Shown: positions 39,306 to 47,164 of the stretch, piece by piece
Numbering within the stretch: the stretch's first letter is position 1
How the letters are laid out: the number at the start of each line of letters is the position of its first letter
Origin: Maribacter caenipelagi
Lineage (GTDB): Bacteria; Bacteroidota; Bacteroidia; Flavobacteriales; Flavobacteriaceae
Length of the DNA stretch: 64,000 bases
Assembly (NCBI RefSeq): GCF_004364175.1
Contig: NZ_SNZW01000015.1
Coordinates: 258,326-322,325, forward strand
Reading direction: 5' to 3'
Program-made: the position numbers and the translations under genes
The notes under the pieces: generated by a model
Databases searched by the model: none
What the model was told of the DNA's origin: nothing
The model's input: only the letters and a program-made list of their open reading frames with translations

Positions 39306-39653
39306 ATGTTCTTTTTTGTTTTGGTTTCAGCCATGACCTGTTTCCCACAGGACGGGCTTGAAGAATTAAAATCCATTGTGAAACCACGTATGCGGGTCAT
39401 TATTGATAATGATCTGGGTGGTGATCCAGATGGTTTGTTTCAGCTTACCCATCATATAGTATCGCCTTCTGTTGAAATTAGGGGTATTGTGGCTTCACAT
39501 ATGTACGAACAGGGTTTTGTTGGTTCAGGAACCTCTGAATACGCCAAGGAACAGGCGATGAAAATTCTACAACTTCTACAACTTGAAAATTCGATTCATG
39601 TTTATGCCGATAAAAACAAAAGCCTGGAAGATGTAGAAACTACAAAAGTATAG
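39306..39653 (+). pseudogene. N-terminal fragment of a nucleoside hydrolase-like (DUF1593-type) gene
   Basis: A 115-codon frame that starts in a signal-like hydrophobic stretch. It then shows RVIIDNDLGGDPDGLFQLTH, the Asp-rich metal site of inosine-uridine hydrolase-like proteins, and SVEIRGIVASHM. The family is about 300 or more residues long; here it stops after NKSLEDVETTKV. The DNA directly after the stop encodes an unrelated AraC tail, so a deletion seems to have joined the two genes. Confidence 0.7.
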
Positions 39654-39655
39654 CA

Positions 39656-39919
39656 CTCCAACTGTGGGTTACTTTGCGGATCGCTTGCACTTTTCGCCCA
39701 ACTATTTTGGAGATTTGGTAAAAAAAGGAAACTGGAAAATCGGCCCAAGAGTACATTCAGAATAAGCTGATAGAAGTTGCTAAGGAACGCATATTTGATC
39801 CATCAAAATCTTTAAGTGAGATAGCATATGAATTAGGGTTTAAATATCCACAACATTTCACAAGGCTCTTTAAACAACGGCTAGGGCATTCGCCTAGTGA
39901 ATTTCGAAATTTGAACTAG
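39656..39919 (+). pseudogene. AraC-family DNA-binding domain remnant, 5' truncated and frameshifted
   Basis: The first frame gives TPTVGYFADRLHFSPNYFG, then DLVKK. After a homopolymer A-run near 39720 the match continues in another frame: ETGKSAQEYIQNKL, then LSEIAYELGFKYPQHFTRLF and LGHSPSEFR, ending in a stop at 39917-39919. This is the complete C-terminal helix-turn-helix pair of AraC regulators, lacking its sensor domain and start codon. Confidence 0.8.
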
Positions 39920-40179
39920 AACCGAAGTTGTGTATAAATCAGTTTATCTTTCAAAGGCGATAATTTCCCTTGGTGTAGTAGCCTTTTCATAAAGGGATAC
40001 AATCTATAAATACTTACTTTTTATGTGTCATTGCCTAAGGCATAACTGAAACAAAGTTTTTGAAAATTGTACTATTCAATCCATTGACATCCCCTAAGTT
40101 GTCAGTTTCAGCAAATAAATTATAGTCTTCACTTAGTAGTTCATAAATTTTTACAAGATACCTTTTTGCCATTGCTCAA

Positions 40180-40647
40180 TTAGTTTTTCCAATTGAGTAA
40201 TTGGTTGATATGGTGGTTTATTTGTTCTATTTGTTTGGCCTCTGTTTTTTTTGAAGTGATATCATTTATTATTTCATCTTGATCATCTTTATTTAATGAT
40301 TTGAACGAGTCCAGTAGGCCTGCATCTTCAAAACATTTAAGAATTTGCGAATTCTTATTAATTCTATCATGTGTATGTAGATATAGCGTAACCGTAACTT
40401 TATCCCCACCAGTCTTACCTATTTCCTTTCTGATTTTTTGGTTTATTGAAATCATTTTGTCCTCTTCTTTCCTTGGTGCCAAATTCATTTCTTTCAACTC
40501 GTAATCATCAATCAATCCAGATACTTTTAGCGAACCCCAAGCTCCATCTATTTCGGCTGTATTGGGAATGACAAGATGGTACGTCCAAGCTCCGTTTCCA
40601 CTTTTATAAATTAATTCAAGCTCTTGATTATCAATAATTTTCTTCAT
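40180..40647 (-). CDS. DUF1905 / YdeI-like small protein
   Basis: Start chosen at 40647 (MKKIIDNQELELIYK), since the upstream Met at 40683 adds an unlikely extension; about 155 residues. The N-terminal part matches the DUF1905 beta-barrel (GNGAWTYHLVIP, GSLKVSGLIDDYEL, GDKVTVTLYLH). The C-terminal helices match the YdeI/OmdA-type domain (CFEDAGLLDSFKSLNKDDQDE). Function is unknown in most bacteria; some YdeI proteins are linked to resistance to cationic peptides. It is isolated, with no operon partner. Confidence 0.65.
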   Translation of the reverse strand: MKKIIDNQELELIYKSGNGAWTYHLVIPNTAEIDGAWGSLKVSGLIDDYELKEMNLAPRKEEDKMISINQKIRKEIGKTGGDKVTVTLYLHTHDRINKNSQILKCFEDAGLLDSFKSLNKDDQDEIINDITSKKTEAKQIEQINHHINQLLNWKN

Positions 40648-40944
40648 TATTTTATTTCTACATTTTAGTATTACGGGTAACAATTGACTAAACTATCCAA
40701 TTTACAATATTTTATTTTGTTGATAATTTAATTTATAGATACTCTCGTTTTAAATGACAAAGTATTATTTCATAAGTATTATAGTCATGCTTAATATTAT
40801 ATATTAATTCTTAAAGTCTTCTCTAGTTAAACCATTCCTTAGCAAATTCCCACTCCATTCCGCTGCTCTCCATTTCGGGATATAAGCTTCGTCCCAATTC
40901 GTCTTGGACACAATCCCCGCTTTAAACTTTCCATTACGCTAACT

Positions 40945-40977
40945 CTTCCCGTCCCGATAGCTATCGGGACTGGGAAG
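40945..40977. repeat. REP-like palindrome
   Basis: The centre GTCCCGATAGCTATCGGGAC is a perfect 20-bp palindrome, extended by CTTCCC and GGGAAG with one extra base. It can form a long hairpin on either strand. From memory, very similar CCCGATAGCTATCGGG cores are frequent between genes in this family of bacteria. Confidence 0.75.
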
Positions 40978-41277
40978 GAATGCTTCATTACAAGCCAAAA
41001 CCGTGAATTAAGTCCGCTTAAACTGAAATTGATATGTGGTATTTTGTTCCACTTCAAGGTATTTCACCCAGGACCCGGAACGATTACCGCCACTAAAACA
41101 GTTTTTTAGGTGAGTTGACAACTATGGAGTATTAATAACAGTGTTATTCAATCTTGAAATAAACTCACACAATAAAATAATAACGAACAAAATATTTAAT
41201 GGTTCAAACCCTGGTTCCCTTATGAACTGAACAACAAAGGACCCTGTTTATATTAGGTTAAAATGATAAAGGGAATT

Positions 41278-41297
41278 TGTTGACCGATTTGTTAACG
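41278..41297 (+). repeat. 20-bp boundary repeat, right copy
   Basis: TGTTGACCGATTTGTTAACG. One base differs from the copy at 26545. It lies 57 nt beyond the terminator of the intact tRNA-Pro. Confidence 0.8.
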
Positions 41298-41345
41298 TAT
41301 TAAGGTGATTTTAGAGTAAAAAAGTAAATTTTAAAAAAGTTCTTT

Positions 41346-41383
41346 AAAAACAAAACCCTGATAATCAAATGATTATCAGGGTT
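41346..41383 (-). terminator. Terminator of the tRNA-Ser/tRNA-Pro unit
   Basis: An inverted repeat (41354-41383) centred on TGATAATCAAATGATTATCA, followed on the - strand by a T-rich run (the A-rich tract at 41346-41355). It is placed 13 nt after the end of tRNA-Pro. Confidence 0.8.
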
Positions 41384-41395
41384 AAAATGTTAAAG

Positions 41396-41470
41396 TCGGG
41401 GTGGCAGGATTCGAACCTGCGACCTCCGCGTCCCAAACGCGGCGCGATAACCGGGCTACGCTACACCCCG
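41396..41470 (-). tRNA. tRNA-Pro (UGG)
   Basis: A 75-nt cloverleaf: acceptor CGGGGTG with CACCCCG and discriminator A, D-arm, anticodon stem CCGCG/CGCGG around the loop TTTGGGA (anticodon TGG), and T-arm GCAGG/CCTGC with TTCGAAT. No encoded CCA. It lies 39 nt after tRNA-Ser on the same strand and before a strong terminator. Confidence 0.95.
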
Positions 41471-41509
41471 AATTGGTTATCAAAAAATATGTCTCTCAAC
41501 ACATTGTTG

Positions 41510-41598
41510 CGGAGAGACAGGGATTCGAACCCTGGGTAAGTGTTTCCACCTACGACGATTTAGCAAACCGTTCCTTTCGGCCACTCAGGCACCTCTCC
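41510..41598 (-). tRNA. tRNA-Ser (GCU)
   Basis: An 89-nt class II tRNA: acceptor GGAGAGG with TCTCTCC and discriminator G, anticodon loop TTGCTAA (anticodon GCT), a long variable arm, and T-arm CAGGG/CCCTG around TTCGAAT. First gene of the small tRNA unit. Confidence 0.93.
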
Positions 41599-41709
41599 AG
41601 TAATTCTTCAATGAACTGTTGCTCTAAATAGCGGATGCAAATGTATAAGTATAACTCGTTTTACGCAACTATTTTTAATGTTTTTTTTTAATAAAAAAAT
41701 ACCCCCCTG

Positions 41710-43746
41710 TTACTCAGGATATTCCACACGCAAATGATAGATATTTATTAGCTTTTGCTTGAAAATTTTCTTGATTTTTTCAATTTCCTTGAACGTAATG
41801 TCTGCATTCAAAAATTGATTTGCCTTCATTTGACCCGAAATTATCTTATCAACAAACTCATCGATGATTAAAAAAGTAGGATTCTTTAAACTTTTTGATG
41901 CAGCCTCTACCGAATCTGCCATCATTAAAATTGCTGTTTCTTTAGAAAATGGCAACGGACCTGGATATCTAAAATCTTCTTCGTTAACATCTTCTTCCAA
42001 TTCTTTCTGCTTTTTGTAAAAATAAAACACCAAAGTTGTGCCGTGATGCGAACGTATAAAATCTATAATTCGATCGGGTATATTATTTTTTCTAGCTATT
42101 TCAATTCCCTTTATTACATGATCAATAATAATTCGTGCGCTGTCTTTAGGACTCAGCTCGTCATGTGGATTTACATTAGTAACCTGATTTTCGGTAAAAT
42201 AAGTAGGCTCGTTCATTTTACCAATATCATGATACAAAGCCCCTACCCTGACCAACATTGCATTCGCCCCAATTTCATTGGCTGCCGCCTCAGCTAAATT
42301 AGCTACTTGTAACGAATGATGAAATGTACCCGGAGCCTTATTAGATAATTCTTTTAAAAGCTTAGAATTGGTATCTGAAAGCTCCAATAAAGAAACATCA
42401 GAAACCAACCCGAAGAGTTTTTCATATATATAAATTAATGGCTGAACGAATAGTGTAATCATTCCATTCAAAAGAAAAAGTCCTAATGTATTCCATTCAA
42501 TATCGCTTAAATCTCCTTCGTGTATGGTATGGAAGGCTAAATAACCTATAATATAAATAAGCGTTATTTGCCCTACACTCACAAAAAGATTCGCTCTTTT
42601 GTATAGCTCAGATACAGTAAGTATGGTCACTATACCTGTAATTATCTGCAAGAATATATACTCAAAACTATTCGGTACTACAAAGCCCAAAATCAATATA
42701 GTAAGTACGTGCACAAATAAGCCCAGCCTGGCATCAAAAAATGTCTTTAAAATTAAAGGCAGAATACACAACGGCACTACAAACACCAATTGGTCATTAT
42801 ATTTTATTACCATGGTGGTTATAAAAACCATCAAAAGAATATTGAAAAATATAAAGGTTACCTTGACATTGTTATCATATACCGTTCTCCTATATTTTTT
42901 CAAAAATAAGAACAGCATAATAAGTACTAAAGCTACGAGAACTGTGTAACCTATTAATATGTAATAATAGTTATTGGCAGTCCACAATTCTGATTCATAT
43001 TCAGACTTTAGCGACTCTAAAATCTTTAGATTTTCAGCTTCTACAACTTCGCCTTTAGCAATTATTAATCGCCCTTGATCAACTGTACCCCTTGTATATG
43101 ATAATTTTGATAATGCCTCATTTCTAGCTTTTTGAGTAAGATTGTTATCAAAACTGACATTAGGGGCTATAATATCGAAAAACAAGGCTTGTGTATCTTT
43201 CTCAAAAGCCGATAAGTTATTTTCAGCTAGAACTTTACGAACCAGATTGTTAATTTCATTTACTCTAAAAAAATCAGAAACTCTTACTTTTCTCGCTTCA
43301 TTATCCTTAACTAAATAAATAAAATTACGTTGAACTTGCTTACCATTATTTTGCAAAATCCCCTTAGCATAGACAGAATCTAACACCAATTTTGAGAAAT
43401 ATTTTAATCTTGTTTTCTGATTTTCCCTAAGTGCGGTTCCACCCCATTTATCTTCAAACTTCTGCTCAAATTCTGTTGCAACTTTAGCCACCTCAGCCTG
43501 ATCATATCTGTAGTATGGTAATTGATTACTTTCAATTACTTGTTTTTCTTTGGCTATTTCAGCATCGGTTTTTTGAATAGAAAAATCAAAAGGAGCATAT
43601 AAATTTTCAAATTGCCAAGGCTTCCCTTTCTGAAACTCATATTTGAATTTACCTCCCTTAGGCAAGAAAAACACAATAAACGCAACCGCCACTACATAGA
43701 GTATATATTTGAAAATGAGGGATTGCTGTTTGTAAAGATTATCCAA
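41710..43746 (-). CDS. pgpH: 7TM-HD phosphohydrolase, PgpH-type cyclic-di-AMP phosphodiesterase
   Basis: A 678-residue inner-membrane enzyme. One N-terminal membrane helix (about 14-28) is followed by a large external 7TMR-HDED domain (to about 265), then seven membrane helices (about 270-450), then a cytoplasmic HD domain. Its marks are FHHSLQVANLAEAAANEIG, YHDIGKMN and IRSHHGTTLV. Proteins of this build hydrolyse cyclic-di-AMP. It is a single gene, divergent from the thiolase. The architecture is full length and all HD metal ligands appear present. Confidence 0.88.
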   Translation of the reverse strand: MDNLYKQQSLIFKYILYVVAVAFIVFFLPKGGKFKYEFQKGKPWQFENLYAPFDFSIQKTDAEIAKEKQVIESNQLPYYRYDQAEVAKVATEFEQKFEDKWGGTALRENQKTRLKYFSKLVLDSVYAKGILQNNGKQVQRNFIYLVKDNEARKVRVSDFFRVNEINNLVRKVLAENNLSAFEKDTQALFFDIIAPNVSFDNNLTQKARNEALSKLSYTRGTVDQGRLIIAKGEVVEAENLKILESLKSEYESELWTANNYYYILIGYTVLVALVLIMLFLFLKKYRRTVYDNNVKVTFIFFNILLMVFITTMVIKYNDQLVFVVPLCILPLILKTFFDARLGLFVHVLTILILGFVVPNSFEYIFLQIITGIVTILTVSELYKRANLFVSVGQITLIYIIGYLAFHTIHEGDLSDIEWNTLGLFLLNGMITLFVQPLIYIYEKLFGLVSDVSLLELSDTNSKLLKELSNKAPGTFHHSLQVANLAEAAANEIGANAMLVRVGALYHDIGKMNEPTYFTENQVTNVNPHDELSPKDSARIIIDHVIKGIEIARKNNIPDRIIDFIRSHHGTTLVFYFYKKQKELEEDVNEEDFRYPGPLPFSKETAILMMADSVEAASKSLKNPTFLIIDEFVDKIISGQMKANQFLNADITFKEIEKIKKIFKQKLINIYHLRVEYPE

Positions 43747-43867
43747 AAGAAAATTGTATTAGGTTTATCAAAAATAGAAAATAATAAACTGATAACTAGT
43801 AATTGAAACGATATCCCTTGGGTTGCTATAGAATTTAGTAATTTCGTGTATTCAAATAATAAAAAAC

Positions 43868-45043
43868 ATGAAAGAAGTCGTTATCGTATCAGCCGTAAGA
43901 ACTCCAATAGGAAGTTTTATGGGCGGATTATCAACAGTTCCAGCTCCGAAATTAGGAGCAATTGCTATTGAAGGCGCATTAAAAAAAATCAACCTTTCTC
44001 CTACACTTGTAGATGAAGTTATAATGGGAAATGTAGTGCAAGCCGGTACCGGTCAAGCACCTGCAAGACAAGCTGCCATCTTTGCCGGCATCCCTAATAC
44101 TGTACCGTGTACAACCATAAATAAAGTTTGTGCTTCAGGTATGAAAGCAGTAATGCAGGGTGCGCAAGCTATTGCCTTAGGCGATGCAGACATTGTTGTT
44201 GCTGGTGGAATGGAAAATATGAGCTTAATACCTCATTATGTTCACATGAGAACAGGTACTAAATTCGGACCAACTACATTAGTTGACGGAATGCAAAAAG
44301 ACGGTTTAGTTGATGCATATGATGAAAATGCCATGGGTGTTTGTGCCGATGCATGTGCTACTAAATATGAATTTAGCAGAGAAGATCAAGATGCCTATGC
44401 TATTCAATCTTATAAAAGATCTGCTGATGCTTGGGATAATGGAAAATTTGACAATGAAGTGATTCCTGTAGCTGTACCACAAAGACGTGGAGAACCTAAA
44501 ATGGTTACCAAAGATGAAGAATTCAGTAATGTATTTATAGATAAGATTCCGAATTTAAGACCGGCATTTTCAAAAGACGGAACAGTTACTGCTGCCAATG
44601 CCTCAACTATTAATGATGGTGCTGCGGCATTAGTTTTAATGAGTAGAGAAAAAGCAGAAGAGCTGAATCTAAAACCTTTAGCCGTAATAAAAAGTTATGC
44701 TGATGCAGCTCATGAACCTGAATGGTTTACCACTGCCCCAGGAAAAGCGCTACCGAAAGCCCTAGCTAAATCCAATTTGAAATTAGAAGAAATTGATTTT
44801 TTCGAATTTAACGAAGCATTTTCTGTAGTAGGTCTCGCGAATATGAAAATATTAGGTTTAAATGATAAAAATGTCAATGTAAACGGTGGTGCTGTTTCTT
44901 TAGGACACCCATTAGGATGCTCTGGTGCACGTATTCTTATTACTTTACTAAATGTATTGGAACAAAATAACGCCAAGTTAGGTGCTGCTGCAATTTGTAA
45001 TGGCGGTGGCGGTGCCTCGGCAATAATTATTGAAAAGGTTTAA
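43868..45043 (+). CDS. Acetyl-CoA C-acyltransferase (thiolase)
   Basis: A 391-residue thiolase. The nucleophile Cys88 is in NKVCASGMKA, the catalytic His in the GHPLGCSGAR block, and the second Cys in ICNGGGGASA; FNEAFS is also conserved. It condenses or cleaves acetyl-CoA and acyl-CoA in fatty-acid or ketone-body metabolism, in the cytoplasm. Length and motifs favour acetoacetyl-CoA thiolase, but beta-ketoadipyl or longer-chain use cannot be excluded. The NlpC-like gene follows after 17 nt. Confidence 0.9.
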   Translation: MKEVVIVSAVRTPIGSFMGGLSTVPAPKLGAIAIEGALKKINLSPTLVDEVIMGNVVQAGTGQAPARQAAIFAGIPNTVPCTTINKVCASGMKAVMQGAQAIALGDADIVVAGGMENMSLIPHYVHMRTGTKFGPTTLVDGMQKDGLVDAYDENAMGVCADACATKYEFSREDQDAYAIQSYKRSADAWDNGKFDNEVIPVAVPQRRGEPKMVTKDEEFSNVFIDKIPNLRPAFSKDGTVTAANASTINDGAAALVLMSREKAEELNLKPLAVIKSYADAAHEPEWFTTAPGKALPKALAKSNLKLEEIDFFEFNEAFSVVGLANMKILGLNDKNVNVNGGAVSLGHPLGCSGARILITLLNVLEQNNAKLGAAAICNGGGGASAIIIEKV

Positions 45044-45060
45044 GCGGATAAAAAAATTGC

Positions 45061-45813
45061 ATGCAATACGGTATTTGTCAGTTAAGCATTATTCCTGTTA
45101 GAAGTACGCCAGATGAAGTAGCTGAACTAGTTACACAACTTCTATTTGGGGAGCACTTTAAGATTTTAGAATGTAGAAAAAATTGGTCTAGAATAAAAAC
45201 CATTTTCGACAAGTTTGAAGGCTGGATAATGAATAGTCAACTATTTTTTATACCTGAAGATGAGTTTAATGTCATTCAGGCGAATAAAAATCGGAGCTAT
45301 GTTTCTGAGTTAATATCGTATGTTGAAGATGCTAATCAAATACTCACCCCTATTCTTATAGGATCTTGCATTACCAACACACCGTCGTTGTCGGTTAATT
45401 TTGAAGGCAAAGTTTTAAATGACACACAACCTAAAGAGAATTTAGTTAAGACTTCATTGCTCTATTTAAATTCTCCAGAACTGAGAGGAGGTAAATCTCC
45501 TTTCGGTATCGATAGTGCCGGATTTGCTCAAATGGTTTATAAAATTAATGGATATAACCTTTTGCGAACTGCACAAGACCAATCTAGTCAAGGTACCGCC
45601 CTTAGTTTTGTAGAGGAAAGTGAAGCTGGTGATTTAGCCTTTTTTGACAATGCCAATGGCGAAATTGATCATGTCGGGATTATTATGGAAAACAACTATG
45701 TTATTCATGTAATGGGTAAAGTTAGAATCGATCGCTTAGATCATACCGGTATTTTTAATAACGACCTTAGAACTTATACCCATCAATTACGGGTCATTAA
45801 AAAAGTAGTATAA
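45061..45813 (+). CDS. NlpC/P60-like protein with the catalytic Cys replaced
   Basis: A 250-residue protein with two SH3b-like regions (about 1-120) and a C-terminal NlpC/P60 fold (about 128-250). The family nucleophile motif is DCSGF; here it reads DSAGF with Ser152 in place of Cys. His204 (DHVGI) and His216 are kept. The WGG that normally precedes the motif is also changed. NlpC/P60 enzymes cut peptidoglycan stem peptides; this one may only bind, or may use serine. The reading frame is otherwise intact and ends at a strong terminator. No signal peptide was seen. Confidence 0.8.
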   Translation: MQYGICQLSIIPVRSTPDEVAELVTQLLFGEHFKILECRKNWSRIKTIFDKFEGWIMNSQLFFIPEDEFNVIQANKNRSYVSELISYVEDANQILTPILIGSCITNTPSLSVNFEGKVLNDTQPKENLVKTSLLYLNSPELRGGKSPFGIDSAGFAQMVYKINGYNLLRTAQDQSSQGTALSFVEESEAGDLAFFDNANGEIDHVGIIMENNYVIHVMGKVRIDRLDHTGIFNNDLRTYTHQLRVIKKVV

Positions 45814-45839
45814 AAAAAGGCCCTGATCAGGGCCTTTTA
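45811..45839. terminator. Bidirectional terminator
   Basis: A perfect palindrome at 45817-45836 (AAGGCCCTGATCAGGGCCTT) with A-run and T-run on its two sides. It ends both the NlpC-like gene and the convergent TPR gene. Confidence 0.9.
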
Positions 45840-45860
45840 TTTTATTGGTGAGATTACAAA

Positions 45861-47123
45861 TTACTCGCCTAACATCTTCTTCATTTTCGTGAAGTTTTCA
45901 GTATCTCCCATTGCTCCATAAATGTTCTTCAGCTGAGTCATGATATTTTCGTTCTCAGGATTGTTTTTCAACGCCTCTTCTAAAATATCAGCACCTTGCT
46001 TGAACAAACCATCTTTTTTCTCTTTAAGCTCATCATATTTTGCGATGTCAGCTCTAGAGTTACCCAATGAGTTCATTTCATCAATTAATGCATTACCTTC
46101 ATTAACGTAAGTGGTGGATAGGTTTAAATAAGCATTAGTGTATTTAGGATCTAGCTCGATTGCTTTCTGGTAAGATACACGTGCATCTTCAAAATTCTCT
46201 TGCTCCATACTTATTACACCAACATTATAATGTAAATCTGGATTATCAGGAGCCAATGCGATTGCCTGAGCCATTAATTCTTTAAACTTATCTTTATTTC
46301 CTTGATTGAAATATAGGTTAGCTTCATTTAGAATTAGGTTTACATCTTCTGGATCATTTTTTCTAGCCGCTTGATAAGCTTCTAAAGCTTTTTCATCTTG
46401 ACCTAATTGAGTATAAATCAAAGCTGTATTCTTAACAATCTCAGCTTTTTTAGACGGAGTTTTCTCATCTACAGGATTTGAGTATGTACCTGATTTTACC
46501 ATAAGATCACGTTGAACCTTATCCATCTCTTCAACTTCACCAGAAGCTGCGTTCGTAGCTTTGTAAATTACCGCACTACCATCATAACCTACCTCTTGTA
46601 GCTTATTATAGTAATCTAATGCCATTTCATAATGACCACCGTTTACGGCACTACCTGCAGCATAGTATAGGTAAGAAGTATCTTTTGGACTAAGCGTGTA
46701 GCTCATGTATAATTTCTCTGCCGCTTCTTTAAATTTACTATTGCCGTTATCACTAACAGCAGAGTTCACAAGATCAGCAGTTAAAGCTGCCATATACTGT
46801 TTTGTTTCCGCAGTATATTTTTGCTTACCTGAAGCTTCTTCTAATTCTATAACTTTTTTGAAAGAAGTTGCAGATTTTTCAAATGCTTCATTATTTCCTT
46901 TTTTAGCTAAATCACTATAAATCTTACCTCTAGTGAAATAATATTGTGCTTGCATCTTCTCATCTGCAGCAGCAATAGTACCAGATGCAGCCTCAAGTGC
47001 CGTTTGTGCCGTAGCGGCATCACCTGATTTTAAAGCCTTTTCAGCAGCTTTTATTTCATTTTTTTGAGCAATACCGACCATAGTAAATGATAGCGCCGCT
47101 ACAAGTAATAATCTATTCTTCAT
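45861..47123 (-). CDS. Exported tetratricopeptide-repeat protein
   Basis: A 420-residue protein with a signal peptide (MKNRLLLVAALSFTMVGIAQ). It has several TPR units; clear ones are at about 240-275 (AEIVKNTALIYTQLGQDEKA) and about 295-345 (PDLHYNVGVISMEQENFEDA, then AYLNLSTTYVNEG). TPRs bind proteins; the partner is unknown. It is 41 nt after the gyrA stop on the same strand and may share its transcript. The composition is rich in Ala, Glu and Lys, as usual for periplasmic TPR proteins. Confidence 0.85.
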   Translation of the reverse strand: MKNRLLLVAALSFTMVGIAQKNEIKAAEKALKSGDAATAQTALEAASGTIAAADEKMQAQYYFTRGKIYSDLAKKGNNEAFEKSATSFKKVIELEEASGKQKYTAETKQYMAALTADLVNSAVSDNGNSKFKEAAEKLYMSYTLSPKDTSYLYYAAGSAVNGGHYEMALDYYNKLQEVGYDGSAVIYKATNAASGEVEEMDKVQRDLMVKSGTYSNPVDEKTPSKKAEIVKNTALIYTQLGQDEKALEAYQAARKNDPEDVNLILNEANLYFNQGNKDKFKELMAQAIALAPDNPDLHYNVGVISMEQENFEDARVSYQKAIELDPKYTNAYLNLSTTYVNEGNALIDEMNSLGNSRADIAKYDELKEKKDGLFKQGADILEEALKNNPENENIMTQLKNIYGAMGDTENFTKMKKMLGE

Positions 47124-47164
47124 CTTTAATTATATTAATTATTAGTGTTTAAAATTTTTGATAC

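Larger units (their letters stand above)
40648..41395. other. 0.75-kb gene-free region
   Basis: Contains a strong palindrome of a type that is repeated in flavobacterial genomes (40945-40977), the right copy of the 20-bp boundary repeat (41278-41297) and the tRNA terminator (41354-41383). A frame of 72 codons on the - strand (40839-41057) runs through the palindrome and is not believed to be a gene. Confidence 0.6.

Noticed and set aside
40035-40173. Two adjoining short - strand frames (MAKRYLVKIYE, then a shifted 38-codon run)
   Set aside because: Would need a frameshift, no known family; too short to call.
40839-41057. 72-codon - strand frame
   Set aside because: Runs through the REP-like palindrome, has no recognisable domain, and its apparent motifs are translated repeat sequence.
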